A stretch of DNA of 64,000 nt from Gemella haemolysans ATCC 10379. GTDB taxonomy: Bacteria > Bacillota > Bacilli > Staphylococcales > Gemellaceae. The translations under genes were made by a program, and so were the position numbers. Under the pieces are notes generated by a model. The model saw nothing but the letters and a program-made list of their open reading frames with translations, was not told where the DNA came from and made no database searches. Position 1 is the stretch's first letter; each line of letters begins with the position of its first letter. Shown piece by piece: positions 9,302 to 17,950 of the stretch. The stretch is taken from positions 62,001-126,000 of the forward strand of contig NZ_ACDZ02000014.1 of assembly GCF_000173915.1 (NCBI RefSeq), read 5' to 3'.

Positions 9302-10129
9302 CTACTTATTAGCAAGTATCTCCAGTATATAATCATCAAAATGATGCTGGAATATTTTTTTATAGTCCAAAAATTTATAATGTTGAATTTCTACATCTTG
9401 TAGAGTATCTAAAAGTTTTAGCTGAGTTTTAATTGGAGTTTTAGGATCTAGGTATGAAAGTCCATAATGTACTTTTTGTCTTATAGAATTACTGAAATTT
9501 AGTACATCTATTGAATTTAGTGTAGAATATAGATGATCTATCTTATCAGAAAAATCACTTTCAAACTTATAAATATTCTTGAAAAAAGGATATTTTTTAT
9601 TATTGTTATAGGTATTTACAATATCACAAAGCGAACAGTCTAAGATGAATAGTTCTTTTATGGAATCGTAATAACTAGCACAAACTATGCTAATAGCAGC
9701 CCCTTGACCTAGGCCGGTTGCAATTATGTCTTTATTTGGAAATAATTTTTCAACAAGGTGAATGGTATCTAAGCTATCTTGAAATACTAAGTTATAATAA
9801 GGTTTTTCGTAATTGCAATCAACGAATGGGAAATGAGAACAAGGGGTTTTATTTTCACTGTTTCCAGCTTGACCTCTGATGTGTAAAGAAACTATTATGT
9901 AACCAAGCATACTGTATTTAGCTAAATTTAAGTAGTCTTTGTTTTTTACTTTAAATTCAGGGGAATCAATAATAACCCCTTTAATTTTAGATTTAGGGAT
10001 AGTTAGATCAAGAACTATTTTTGAATTATCAACTGCTGAAAATTTTATTTTTTTATATTGAACAAAGGGGTGTGGTATATTTAATAATATTTCTTCGTAG
10101 TTAAAATTTCTATATTTATCTAATTTCAT
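9302..10129 (-). CDS. AXE1-like alpha/beta-hydrolase homologue lacking the nucleophilic serine (probable pseudoenzyme)
   Basis: The 275-residue protein is similar in layout to the gene just upstream (10139-11056) and to the acetyl-xylan esterase/cephalosporin-C deacetylase (AXE1) family. It has an N-terminal beta region, an RGQ-type oxyanion segment (SLHIRGQAGNS), the nucleophile elbow, an Asp loop (YLDPKTP) and a terminal His (HHFDDYI). The elbow reads GLGQG, so the serine of GxSxG (GASQG in the neighbour) is glycine and classical ester hydrolysis is not expected. The protein is otherwise full-length with a good RBS (AGGAG), so it is probably expressed. It is co-transcribed with the active-looking paralogue, with a 9-bp gap. 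Confidence 0.75.
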   Translation of the reverse strand: MKLDKYRNFNYEEILLNIPHPFVQYKKIKFSAVDNSKIVLDLTIPKSKIKGVIIDSPEFKVKNKDYLNLAKYSMLGYIIVSLHIRGQAGNSENKTPCSHFPFVDCNYEKPYYNLVFQDSLDTIHLVEKLFPNKDIIATGLGQGAAISIVCASYYDSIKELFILDCSLCDIVNTYNNNKKYPFFKNIYKFESDFSDKIDHLYSTLNSIDVLNFSNSIRQKVHYGLSYLDPKTPIKTQLKLLDTLQDVEIQHYKFLDYKKIFQHHFDDYILEILANK

Positions 10130-10138
10130 TTTTTACTC

Positions 10139-11056
10139 CTATTTTTCTTTTAACAAAAAGTTCACTATTTCATTATTGAAGTTTGGAATATTTTCGTGAT
10201 AATACTTTTTATATAAGCATAATTTTTTCTGACTTTTGATATTATAATATATTTTTTCTTGGGTTTCTTTAGGACAATCTTCGTCTAGATTTGAAATGCC
10301 GAATAACACGTTACACTTTAAAAGTTTAGCGAAATTTAATGTATCAAGGTAGAATAGATTATTTAAGAAAGTATCGGTATTTTGTCCTCTTGTATTAAAC
10401 CACCTTGCATGATGAGTGAATTCTGAGTATGCATTTTTTCTGTTATCTTTTTCGTAATTATTTTGGAAATCTGCCAAGAATGGATATAGACTTATACATT
10501 TCGTTACATTTTTGTTTAGTGCTGAAAATATTATAGAAAATGCTCCTCCTTGGGATGCCCCAAAACTAACAAGCTCTTTTTCATTGACGTCTTCGAAAGA
10601 AGATACGATTTTAGTTAAAATAAGAGTGTCTAGAATATTTTTATAAAAAATCATATCTTCTATATTTTCATCAAGACCTACTGTTAGATGTCCAAAAACT
10701 GAGGGTGCGGAACTGCCTGAATCTTTACTTTTACCGCCTTGGTTTCTAAAATCTATAGCAACGACATCATATCCTAATGAAGCAAATGATGATTTTTCAA
10801 GCCAATTTCTACTAGATGCAGGGTATCCATGAAAATAAAAAAGCACTGGTATATCTTTGTTCGGATATAATTTTCTATACTGTATGTTTTTTATGTATTT
10901 TGCATAAATATTAGAATTGTCACAGCTAAAGAAGGATAGATCATAAAATTCTATATTATCAAATTTAGAAAATGAAGTTTTCTTTAGGGTGTATTGGGGG
11001 TGAATAGTTTTGATTAATTTAAGTTTTTCTGTCCAAAATTTTTGAAAATTTTCCAT
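10139..11056 (-). CDS. AXE1-family acetyl-esterase/cephalosporin-C deacetylase
   Basis: This 305-residue alpha/beta hydrolase has YFHGYPASS (oxyanion region), DFRNQGGKS, the nucleophile elbow GASQGGA with its serine, the acid loop NLDEDCP and a C-terminal YYHENIP histidine. AXE1 enzymes deacetylate sugars and small acetylated compounds. Start chosen at 11056, where ATG follows GAGGTG by 6 nt and begins MENFQKFW, the normal family N-terminus. A longer frame to 11200 is open, but its extra 48 residues have no RBS and no family support. No signal peptide is seen, so it is cytosolic. Confidence 0.82.
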   Translation of the reverse strand: MENFQKFWTEKLKLIKTIHPQYTLKKTSFSKFDNIEFYDLSFFSCDNSNIYAKYIKNIQYRKLYPNKDIPVLFYFHGYPASSRNWLEKSSFASLGYDVVAIDFRNQGGKSKDSGSSAPSVFGHLTVGLDENIEDMIFYKNILDTLILTKIVSSFEDVNEKELVSFGASQGGAFSIIFSALNKNVTKCISLYPFLADFQNNYEKDNRKNAYSEFTHHARWFNTRGQNTDTFLNNLFYLDTLNFAKLLKCNVLFGISNLDEDCPKETQEKIYYNIKSQKKLCLYKKYYHENIPNFNNEIVNFLLKEK

Positions 11057-11260
11057 GGTGCACCTCGATTTAACGTTTTCATTCATTTTATATACTATCA
11101 TCCGTAATGGAAAAATTCCAATATTTTGAATTGTAATATTTACTAGTTTTACTAATCTAAAATATCGAAGGATACTATAATGATTGAAAAAAATTTTCAT
11201 ATGTAGTAAAATTATTTATTAATGACTAAAAAATAAGGAAAGAGGTTAAATTAAAACCAT

Positions 11261-12562
11261 ATGGATCTCAGTATCTTAATTAAAATATTAATAATTGTAT
11301 TATTACTTATTGCCTCGGCAATATTTGTAATGTTTGAATTTGCACTTGTTAAACTTAGACCAACAAGGGTAAATGAATTAGTAGAATCAGGAAATAAAAC
11401 TGCAAAAATATTAGTTACGATGGTAGAACAATTAGATCACTACTTGTCTGCAACGCAGCTAGGCATTACAATTGTTTCTCTTGGATTAGGTTGGATAGGG
11501 GAATCTACATTTCATTCTCTATTTAATCCTATTTTTGAATTGTTAAACTTAAACGAAACTGTTACGCATACTATTTCGTTAGTAGTAGCATTTGGATTTA
11601 TGACTCTTTTACATGTTGTTTTAGGAGAATTAGTTCCTAAAACTATAGCGATTCAATCTGCAGAAAAAACATGTTTGCGAGTAGCTTGGCCAATGTATAT
11701 GTTCGATAAAGTTATGAGACCACTAGTGTGGTTACTTAATTCATTAGCTAATCTTATAGCGAAAATGTTAGGATTCGAACCTGCTTCTGAACATGATGAT
11801 ATTCACAGTGAACAAGAACTTAGAACGATTATGAAATCTTCAAGACTACACGGTCAAATTAATGATGTAGAGTACCGCTATGTAGAAAGAGTTTTTGAAT
11901 TCGATAATAAAATTGCTAAAGAGATCATGACACCTAGAACAGAGGTTGAAGCAATTGATATGAGTGATTCTTTAGGAATTATAATGAGACAATTAAAACA
12001 AGAAGAATACACAAGATACCCGGTAATTGAAGATGGAGACAAAGATAAAATTCTAGGGATTTTGAATGTTAAGAAATTATTATTTACAGATAAACCTATA
12101 GAAACAACGAAAGATTTAGAAGAATACATCGCTCCAGCTATAAAAATCTTTGAGCATACACCTATTTCTCAAGTTTTAGCAACTATTAAACAAAATAGAG
12201 AACATATGATTGTTATAACTGATGAATATGGAGGAACTAGTGGTGTAGTTACACTTGAGGATATAGTTGAGGAGATTACTGGAGAAATTCGAGATGAGTT
12301 CGATGAAGATGAACAAAGCTTAATTAAAAAGTTAAAAAATGGTCACTATCTAGTCGATGGTTGGGTTCCTATTCAAGATGTGAACGCATTGTTCCATGTA
12401 CAGCTTCCTCATGAAGAAGTAGATACGATTGGAGCTTATGTGTATTTAGAAAAATATGAAGCTAAAGTCGGGGCTGTTTACTCTATAGATAAATTAACAT
12501 TTGTAGTTAGAAAAGTAGAGGAAAATCAAATACGAACTTTAGAAGTTTGGAAAGAAAAATAA
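11261..12562 (+). CDS. CNNM/CorC-HlyC family transporter (hemolysin family protein)
   Basis: The 433-residue protein has an N-terminal DUF21/CNNM membrane domain of about 200 residues (FEFALVKLRPTRV, then ATQLGITIVSLGLGWIGE and VLGELVPKT). A CBS pair follows (MTPRTEVEAID, RYPVIEDGDKDKILGI, VITDEYGGTSGVVTLED), then the small C-terminal CorC_HlyC domain (YLVDGWVPIQDVN). The family handles Mg2+ or other divalent cations, most likely as an exporter. A stop codon 9 bp before the ATG fixes this start even though the AAAGAGG motif is 15 nt away. It is monocistronic, with a terminator behind it. Confidence 0.9.
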   Translation: MDLSILIKILIIVLLLIASAIFVMFEFALVKLRPTRVNELVESGNKTAKILVTMVEQLDHYLSATQLGITIVSLGLGWIGESTFHSLFNPIFELLNLNETVTHTISLVVAFGFMTLLHVVLGELVPKTIAIQSAEKTCLRVAWPMYMFDKVMRPLVWLLNSLANLIAKMLGFEPASEHDDIHSEQELRTIMKSSRLHGQINDVEYRYVERVFEFDNKIAKEIMTPRTEVEAIDMSDSLGIIMRQLKQEEYTRYPVIEDGDKDKILGILNVKKLLFTDKPIETTKDLEEYIAPAIKIFEHTPISQVLATIKQNREHMIVITDEYGGTSGVVTLEDIVEEITGEIRDEFDEDEQSLIKKLKNGHYLVDGWVPIQDVNALFHVQLPHEEVDTIGAYVYLEKYEAKVGAVYSIDKLTFVVRKVEENQIRTLEVWKEK

Positions 12563-12570
12563 TAGAAATT

Positions 12571-12606
12571 AGAAGAGATAGAATGAAAATGCTATCTCTT
12601 CTTTTT
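12571..12606 (+). terminator. Rho-independent terminator
   Basis: AGAAGAGATAG (12571-12581) pairs with CTATCTCTTCT (12592-12602) and is followed by a T run. Confidence 0.85.
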
Positions 12607-12671
12607 ATATATACAGTAATAAATTGTTTGATTAGTTAAAATGAACTTAAAAATCACTGCTATATCTTTAC

Positions 12672-12684
12672 TATTCCGAACAAT
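12672..12684 (+). promoter_or_regulatory. PurBox (PurR operator) upstream of purR
   Basis: TATTCCGAACAAT fits the Gram-positive PurBox pattern AWWWCCGAACWWT from its second base on. It lies about 100 bp before purR and just upstream of a TATAAT (12701-12706), with a second TATAAT at 12735-12740. Autoregulation by PurR is known in Bacillus and is inferred here. No good second inverted box is visible. Confidence 0.6.
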
Positions 12685-12778
12685 AATGGTATTATATACA
12701 TATAATATACGAATAAAATATATTGAATGTATTGTATAATGATTGTGAATTATTATACATACATGTAAGGAGTATGAG

Positions 12779-13633
12779 ATGAAGTTAAAGAGAAGTGAAA
12801 GAATAGTAGTTATGACGGAATATTTATTAAATAATCCTAATAAATTAATTCCATTAACATATTTCGTTTCAAAATTCAATCAAGCTAAGTCTTCTATTAG
12901 TGAAGATATACACATAATAAAAAATGGTTTTAAAGAAGAAAATATTGGAGAAGTTAAAACGCTAGCAGGAGTAAGTGGAGGTGTTTTATTTACACCAACG
13001 TTAGTAGAAGAAGATGCTAGAGAAATTCTTAATGGTTTTCTTGATAAAATTAATGATGGAAATCGTTTATTAGCTGGTGGATATATTTTTATGTCTGATA
13101 TAATAGGAAATCCTAGTTTAATGAACAAGCTAGGACGAGTGGTTGCTACAGTTTATAAGAATAAAGAAATAGATGCTGTAGTTACAGTAGCAACAAAAGG
13201 GATTCCTGTTGCTTATGCTATAGCTTCAATACTGAATAAACCTGTAATTATTATTAGAAGAGACAATAAAGTTACTGAAGGAACTACTGTTGCAATAAAC
13301 TATGTTTCAGGTTCAACTAAGAAAATAGAAACGATGATTTTATCTAAGCGAAGTTTAAATACAGGATCAAAAGTACTATTAGTGGATGATTTCATGCGTG
13401 GAGGAGGAGTCCTAACAGGTATGGAAAGTCTAATGAGTGAATTTGATGTTGATGTTGTTGGGAAAGTAATAATCACACAATGTTTTGATTCGCCAAGAGA
13501 ACATGAAGATGATTATTTATACTTATCAAAAATTGAAAATATCGATGAATTTAATGGGACATTTGATGTTAAACTAGGGAATGTTATAGAAAAATTACGC
13601 CAAGTAGAAAAAGAGGATATTGAAAATGAGTAA
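12779..13633 (+). CDS. purR: Pur operon repressor PurR
   Basis: The 284-residue protein has an N-terminal winged helix (residues 1-75; RSERIVVMTEYLLNNPNKL) fused to a type I phosphoribosyltransferase domain. The PRPP-binding loop VLLVDDFMRGGGVLTGM is intact. PurR binds PurBoxes upstream of purine genes, and PRPP relieves binding. The length is typical. RBS AAGGAG. Its stop overlaps the glmU start by 8 bp, giving a translationally coupled purR-glmU pair. Confidence 0.95.
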   Translation: MKLKRSERIVVMTEYLLNNPNKLIPLTYFVSKFNQAKSSISEDIHIIKNGFKEENIGEVKTLAGVSGGVLFTPTLVEEDAREILNGFLDKINDGNRLLAGGYIFMSDIIGNPSLMNKLGRVVATVYKNKEIDAVVTVATKGIPVAYAIASILNKPVIIIRRDNKVTEGTTVAINYVSGSTKKIETMILSKRSLNTGSKVLLVDDFMRGGGVLTGMESLMSEFDVDVVGKVIITQCFDSPREHEDDYLYLSKIENIDEFNGTFDVKLGNVIEKLRQVEKEDIENE

Positions 13634-15008
13634 TAATAGATATGCAGTTATATTAGCGGCTGGAAAAGGAACTAGAATGCAGTCGAAGTTATATAAGGTA
13701 CTACACAAAGTTTGTGATAGAACTATGGTTGAATTAGTTCTAGATAGCCTTAGTGATCTAGAAATGAAAGAAGTGATTACTGTAGTTGGTCATGGAGCAG
13801 AGAGAGTTAAAGAAGTCTTAGGGGATAGAACTAAGTTTGTTCTACAAGCAGAACAATTAGGTACAGCCCATGCTGTTAAAGTTGCTAAAGATGAACTAAA
13901 AGATAAAGAAGGTACGACTATAGTAATGTATGGAGATACTCCACTAATTCGTCCTGAAACTATCAATAGTATGCTAGATCACCACGAGAATACAAATGCT
14001 AAAGCAACTGTATTAACAGCAATAGCCGACGATCCATTTGCATATGGTCGTATAATTCGTGATGTTAACGGGAAATTAGTAAAGATTGTTGAAGAAAAAG
14101 ACGCAACAGAACAAGAGAAAAAAATCAAAGAAATTAACTCTGGAATTTATTGTTTTGATAATAAACTATTATTTGAAATGCTAGAAAAAGTTAAAAATGA
14201 TAACAACCAAGGGGAATATTATTTACCAGATGTACTTGCTTTAATTCGTGAACAAAAAGAAATAATCGAAACATATCTATGTGATGATTTTGATGAAACT
14301 TTTGGAGTGAACGATAGAGTAGCTTTAGCTTATGCAGAAAGTGTTATGAGAAATAGAATTAATACTAAACATATGCTTGCTGGAGTTACATTAGTAGATC
14401 CTACTAATACGTACATTGCCCCAAATGCAATTATTGGTCGAGATACAACAATTTACCCGAATGTTACTATTAAATCTAATACGGTAATTGGAGAAGATTG
14501 TCAAATTAAACCAAACTCATATTTAGAAAATGCAAAAATAGGAAATGGAGTAAAAGTATTATCTTCAACTATCAGTGATTCGAAAATTGGAGATTTTACT
14601 AGTGTAGGTCCATATGCGCATATAAGAAACAATTGTGACTTAGGTGAGTCTGTTAGAATTGGAAACTTTGTAGAATTAAAAAATACTACATATGGAAATG
14701 GATCTAAAACGGCACATCTGAGTTATCTTGGAGACACAGAAGTAGGTAATAATACAAATATTGGATGTGGGACAATCACAGTTAACTACGATGGTAAAAA
14801 TAAATACAAAACAAAAATTGGAAGTGACGCATTTATAGGATGTAATTCTAATTTAATAGCTCCATTAGAAATCGGAGATGGTGCAGTAGTTGCAGCTGGA
14901 ACGACAGTTACAGAAAATGCCCCAGATGATACATTAGTAATAGCTCGAGTAAAACAAGAAAATAAAATGGGTTATGCTAAGAAGATGCCAGCAGGTAGAA
15001 AATCGTAA
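13626..15008 (+). CDS. glmU: Bifunctional UDP-GlcNAc pyrophosphorylase/GlcN-1-P acetyltransferase
   Basis: GlmU makes UDP-N-acetylglucosamine for peptidoglycan and other wall polymers. The N-terminal uridyltransferase half has LAAGKGTRMQSKLYK, QAEQLGTAHAV and YGDTPL. The C-terminal half is a left-handed beta helix of hexapeptide repeats (from about residue 250) with the acetyltransferase segment AHLSYLGDTEVG and NYDGKNKYKT. Length is 460 aa. ATG 13626 is chosen because AGAGGAT lies about 9 nt upstream; an in-frame TTG at 13620 is too close to it. Confidence 0.97.
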   Translation: MSNNRYAVILAAGKGTRMQSKLYKVLHKVCDRTMVELVLDSLSDLEMKEVITVVGHGAERVKEVLGDRTKFVLQAEQLGTAHAVKVAKDELKDKEGTTIVMYGDTPLIRPETINSMLDHHENTNAKATVLTAIADDPFAYGRIIRDVNGKLVKIVEEKDATEQEKKIKEINSGIYCFDNKLLFEMLEKVKNDNNQGEYYLPDVLALIREQKEIIETYLCDDFDETFGVNDRVALAYAESVMRNRINTKHMLAGVTLVDPTNTYIAPNAIIGRDTTIYPNVTIKSNTVIGEDCQIKPNSYLENAKIGNGVKVLSSTISDSKIGDFTSVGPYAHIRNNCDLGESVRIGNFVELKNTTYGNGSKTAHLSYLGDTEVGNNTNIGCGTITVNYDGKNKYKTKIGSDAFIGCNSNLIAPLEIGDGAVVAAGTTVTENAPDDTLVIARVKQENKMGYAKKMPAGRKS

Positions 15009-15140
15009 AATATTATAGTTGAATATTTATTTGATTGTTATAGTAAAAAAAACTGAAATAAACTGTATTAGTTAAATAATAGAGAAAATTTCAACGTGTT
15101 TTAACTATAAGAATATTGAGTAAAAATTTTTAATGAATTG

Positions 15141-15180
15141 ATGAAAGATAAGGGAAATAACTTATCTTTCATATTTTTTT
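15141..15180 (+). terminator. Terminator of purR-glmU
   Basis: A perfect 12-bp stem (ATGAAAGATAAG 15141-15152 with CTTATCTTTCAT 15161-15172) runs into a T tract. Confidence 0.85.
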
Positions 15181-15279
15181 ATCTTGAAATAGTTTTATAA
15201 AAAGTATATAATTACATATGAGTATAATGTGTTATAAATGCATATTTGTATTATAATAAAAATATAAGGAGGAAAAATC

Positions 15280-16587
15280 ATGAAATCAAAACACCAGAAA
15301 ATATTAGAATATATTAAGAGTCTTCCTATTGGAAGTAAAATATCAGTTCGTCAAGTAGCTAAAGAATTAAAAGTTAGTGAAGGGACAGCTTATCGAGCGA
15401 TAAAAGAATCGGAAAATCGTGGTTTTGTTTCTTCTATTGAACGTGTCGGTACGGTAAGAATTCAGAAGAAAGAACGAGATAATGTAGAAAAATTATCTTA
15501 TTCTGAAATTGTAAACATTGTAAGCGGACAATTAATTGCAGGACGTGGAGGAGTACATGAAATAGTGCAAGATTTTGCAATTGGTGCAATGGACTCTGAG
15601 CAAGTTGGTCAACATATAAGAAAAGGTACATTATTAATAATTGGAAATCGTCCAAAAATTATAGAAATGTCACTTGAAAAAGGATGTGCTATCTTAGTAA
15701 CAGGAGGATATGTTCCAAATGATTCAATTAGAGCATTAGCAGATAGTAAGAATCTACCATTGATAATTACACCTCATGATACTTTCTCTGTTACTCACTT
15801 AATTAATAGGGTAACTAACGACCAAATAATCAAACGAGATATAATAACAGTTGAAAGTATTTATATAAAAGTTGAAAAACTGTATACTATTAATTTAAAT
15901 GATACTGTTCAAGATTGGTATAAACTTCAATTAAAAGCTGGACATACTAGATATCCGGTTGTAAACGAATATGGTAAATTAGTTGGTATAGTTACAGCAC
16001 GTGATGTATTTTTACAAGAAAAAGATGCATTAATTAAAGAAGTTATGGAGAGAAAAGTTGAAACTACGACTTTAGAGACTCCTATATCTTCAGTAGCTAA
16101 TACTATGTTATCTGAAGGTTATGAACTTATTCCTGTAATTGATTCTAAGAATACGTTACTAGGGGTTGTAACTAGAAAAATTGTTATAAACTCTTTATTA
16201 ACTAATAATAGATTCCAAGATGGAAATAATAATGATACATTTGATGAAATAATGCGTAAAGGTATAGTTCCAAGAGCGGATGGACTTCAGGTCAAAGTTA
16301 TTCCTCAAATGCTAGATCAGTTTGGTACATTTTCAAGTTCGGCTTTACTAAGCATTATAGATGAATCTATTCATATCACAAGCTATAACTATAACAGAAG
16401 TGAAGTTCTAATGCAGAATACAACGCTTTACTTCTTAAAATCTGTGCCATTAGATAGAACTATAACTACGAAGGTAAATATCTTGGATATTGGTAGAAAA
16501 ACTGCTAAATTTGATGTAGAAGTTTATGATAAAACAGAATTAGTTGCCAAAGCTATGGTAACATGTCAAGTATTCCAAAGAAATTAA
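15280..16587 (+). CDS. spxR: CBS-HotDog transcription factor, SpxR/YtoI family
   Basis: The domain order over 435 residues is: N-terminal winged HTH (residues 1-65, SVRQVAKELKVSEGTAYRAI); a DRTGG domain (about 75-185); two CBS repeats (TRYPVVNEYGKLVGIVTARD; ELIPVIDSKNTLLGVVT); and a C-terminal hot-dog domain (about 320-435). This matches B. subtilis YtoI and pneumococcal SpxR, which controls spxB. Targets in this organism are unknown; CBS and hot-dog domains suggest control by a nucleotide or acyl ligand. It is followed 16 bp later by nrnA, the same pairing seen in other Firmicutes. RBS AAGGAGG. Confidence 0.88.
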   Translation: MKSKHQKILEYIKSLPIGSKISVRQVAKELKVSEGTAYRAIKESENRGFVSSIERVGTVRIQKKERDNVEKLSYSEIVNIVSGQLIAGRGGVHEIVQDFAIGAMDSEQVGQHIRKGTLLIIGNRPKIIEMSLEKGCAILVTGGYVPNDSIRALADSKNLPLIITPHDTFSVTHLINRVTNDQIIKRDIITVESIYIKVEKLYTINLNDTVQDWYKLQLKAGHTRYPVVNEYGKLVGIVTARDVFLQEKDALIKEVMERKVETTTLETPISSVANTMLSEGYELIPVIDSKNTLLGVVTRKIVINSLLTNNRFQDGNNNDTFDEIMRKGIVPRADGLQVKVIPQMLDQFGTFSSSALLSIIDESIHITSYNYNRSEVLMQNTTLYFLKSVPLDRTITTKVNILDIGRKTAKFDVEVYDKTELVAKAMVTCQVFQRN

Positions 16588-16603
16588 AGAAAGAAGAAAT
16601 TAA

Positions 16604-17593
16604 ATGGATATATACGGAAATTTATATGAGGAAATTTTCCAAAAAATAAAAGAAAATGATAAGATAATTATTCATAGACATGAAAGACCTGATCCAGATG
16701 CTTATGGTTCACAAGGGGCAATGTACCAACTTATTAAAGAAAATTTTCCAGAAAAAACAGTTATAACAGTAGGTAAAGATTCACCATCACTAGAATTTCT
16801 GTTTAAAAATTCAGAAGTAATTGAAGAAGATTATAAAGATGCTTTGGTGATAGTAACTGATACTGCAAACTTTCCTAGAATAGACGGAAAACTATTTACT
16901 AAAAATAACTTTCTTATAAAAATAGATCATCACCCACCATTAGATAATTATGGAGGAATTAATCTGGTTAATACTGATGTTTCATCTTGTAGTGAATTAA
17001 TATATAATTTTTATGAGTATTTAAATAAAAATTATGGTATTAAATTAAATGATGAAGCTGCTAAATTATTATACCTTGGTATAGTTGGAGATACTGGAAG
17101 ATTTTTATTCCCGAATACTTCTAACGACACGCTAAGAGTTGCTTCAGAATTAATAAAGTATGATTTTAATATGAGTGCATTATTAGATAAGATGGAGATA
17201 ATTAGTGAAAATATTATGCGTTTTAGAGCATTTATTTTTGAAAATTATGATGTTTATCAAGATGGAGTTGCATATCTAAAAATTACAAAAGAAGATATGG
17301 ATAAATATGGAGTAGATCCTGGTGAAGTTTCAACAGGGGTCAACTTACTTAGAAGTCTTAAAGATTTATATGCATGGTGTTTTGCTATTGATGAAGGGAA
17401 CAAGGTACGAGTGCGTATTCGCTCTAAAGGGCCTGTAATCAATACTCTTGCTGAAAAGTATGCAGGTGGGGGTCATCCGTTAGCGAGTGGGGCAACGGTG
17501 AAAAACTGGGAAGAATTAGATGATTTACTAGATGATATGGCTCGAGTAGTAGCAGAATATCTTAGAGAAAATAATATTAAAATAGAAAATTAG
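16604..17593 (+). CDS. nrnA: DHH-family oligoribonuclease / pAp phosphatase NrnA
   Basis: The 329-residue cytosolic enzyme degrades very short RNA oligomers and dephosphorylates pAp. It shows the DHH motifs HRHERPDPDAYGSQ, VTDTANFPRID and IDHHPPLDNYG and the DHHA1 substrate motif GGGHPLASGA. The Mn-binding His and Asp residues are all present. It forms an operon with the upstream SpxR/YtoI-type gene and is followed by the separate T-box transcription unit. Confidence 0.93.
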   Translation: MDIYGNLYEEIFQKIKENDKIIIHRHERPDPDAYGSQGAMYQLIKENFPEKTVITVGKDSPSLEFLFKNSEVIEEDYKDALVIVTDTANFPRIDGKLFTKNNFLIKIDHHPPLDNYGGINLVNTDVSSCSELIYNFYEYLNKNYGIKLNDEAAKLLYLGIVGDTGRFLFPNTSNDTLRVASELIKYDFNMSALLDKMEIISENIMRFRAFIFENYDVYQDGVAYLKITKEDMDKYGVDPGEVSTGVNLLRSLKDLYAWCFAIDEGNKVRVRIRSKGPVINTLAEKYAGGGHPLASGATVKNWEELDDLLDDMARVVAEYLRENNIKIEN

Positions 17594-17639
17594 ATAATTA
17601 TTTTCAGAATATTCTATAGAATGTTTTCAAAAATCACAC

Positions 17640-17668
17640 TTGACACCAGAAAAATATAATGGTATACT
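17640..17668 (+). promoter_or_regulatory. Promoter of the T-box/metNP operon
   Basis: TTGACA (17640-17645) and TATACT (17663-17668) are separated by exactly 17 bp. Transcription should start near 17675, at the beginning of the T-box leader. Confidence 0.85.
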
Positions 17669-17674
17669 TATTAG

Positions 17675-17928
17675 AAATTAATAGTAACCAATACTCGTAT
17701 AAGTAATAGATGGAATATTTTAAGAGAGTGCCGTTAGCTGAGAAGGTATATTATAAAATCTATGAAAATGGTTCGAGTGGTTAATAAGGTAAACATAAAA
17801 TGTAAACTTTGTTCGGCGATCCACGTTATAGGATAGACTATGTTAGTAGTTGCAATAAGTAAAATATAAGGTGGTACCGCGTAAAACGCCCTTATTCTGA
17901 AATTCAGAGTAAGGGTGTTTTTTATTTT
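17675..17928 (+). promoter_or_regulatory. T-box riboswitch leader (probable methionine specifier)
   Basis: The conserved T-box sequence AGGTGGTACCGCG lies at 17869-17881. It is followed at once by a strong terminator stem (CGCCCTTATTCTGA 17887-17900 with 17905-17917) and a T run. The long upstream region contains the Stem I elements, including GAGAAG and a candidate specifier ATG in TCTATGAAAATGG near 17760. Uncharged tRNA-Met should stabilise the antiterminator and switch on metNP. The Met specifier is inferred from the downstream genes plus this codon. Confidence 0.9.
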
Positions 17929-17950
17929 CAAAAAGAGAAAGGAGATAGAC

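Noticed and set aside
12592-12879. Minus-strand ORF across the purR promoter
   Set aside because: It overlaps a terminator, the PurBox, the promoter and the purR start, with no RBS.
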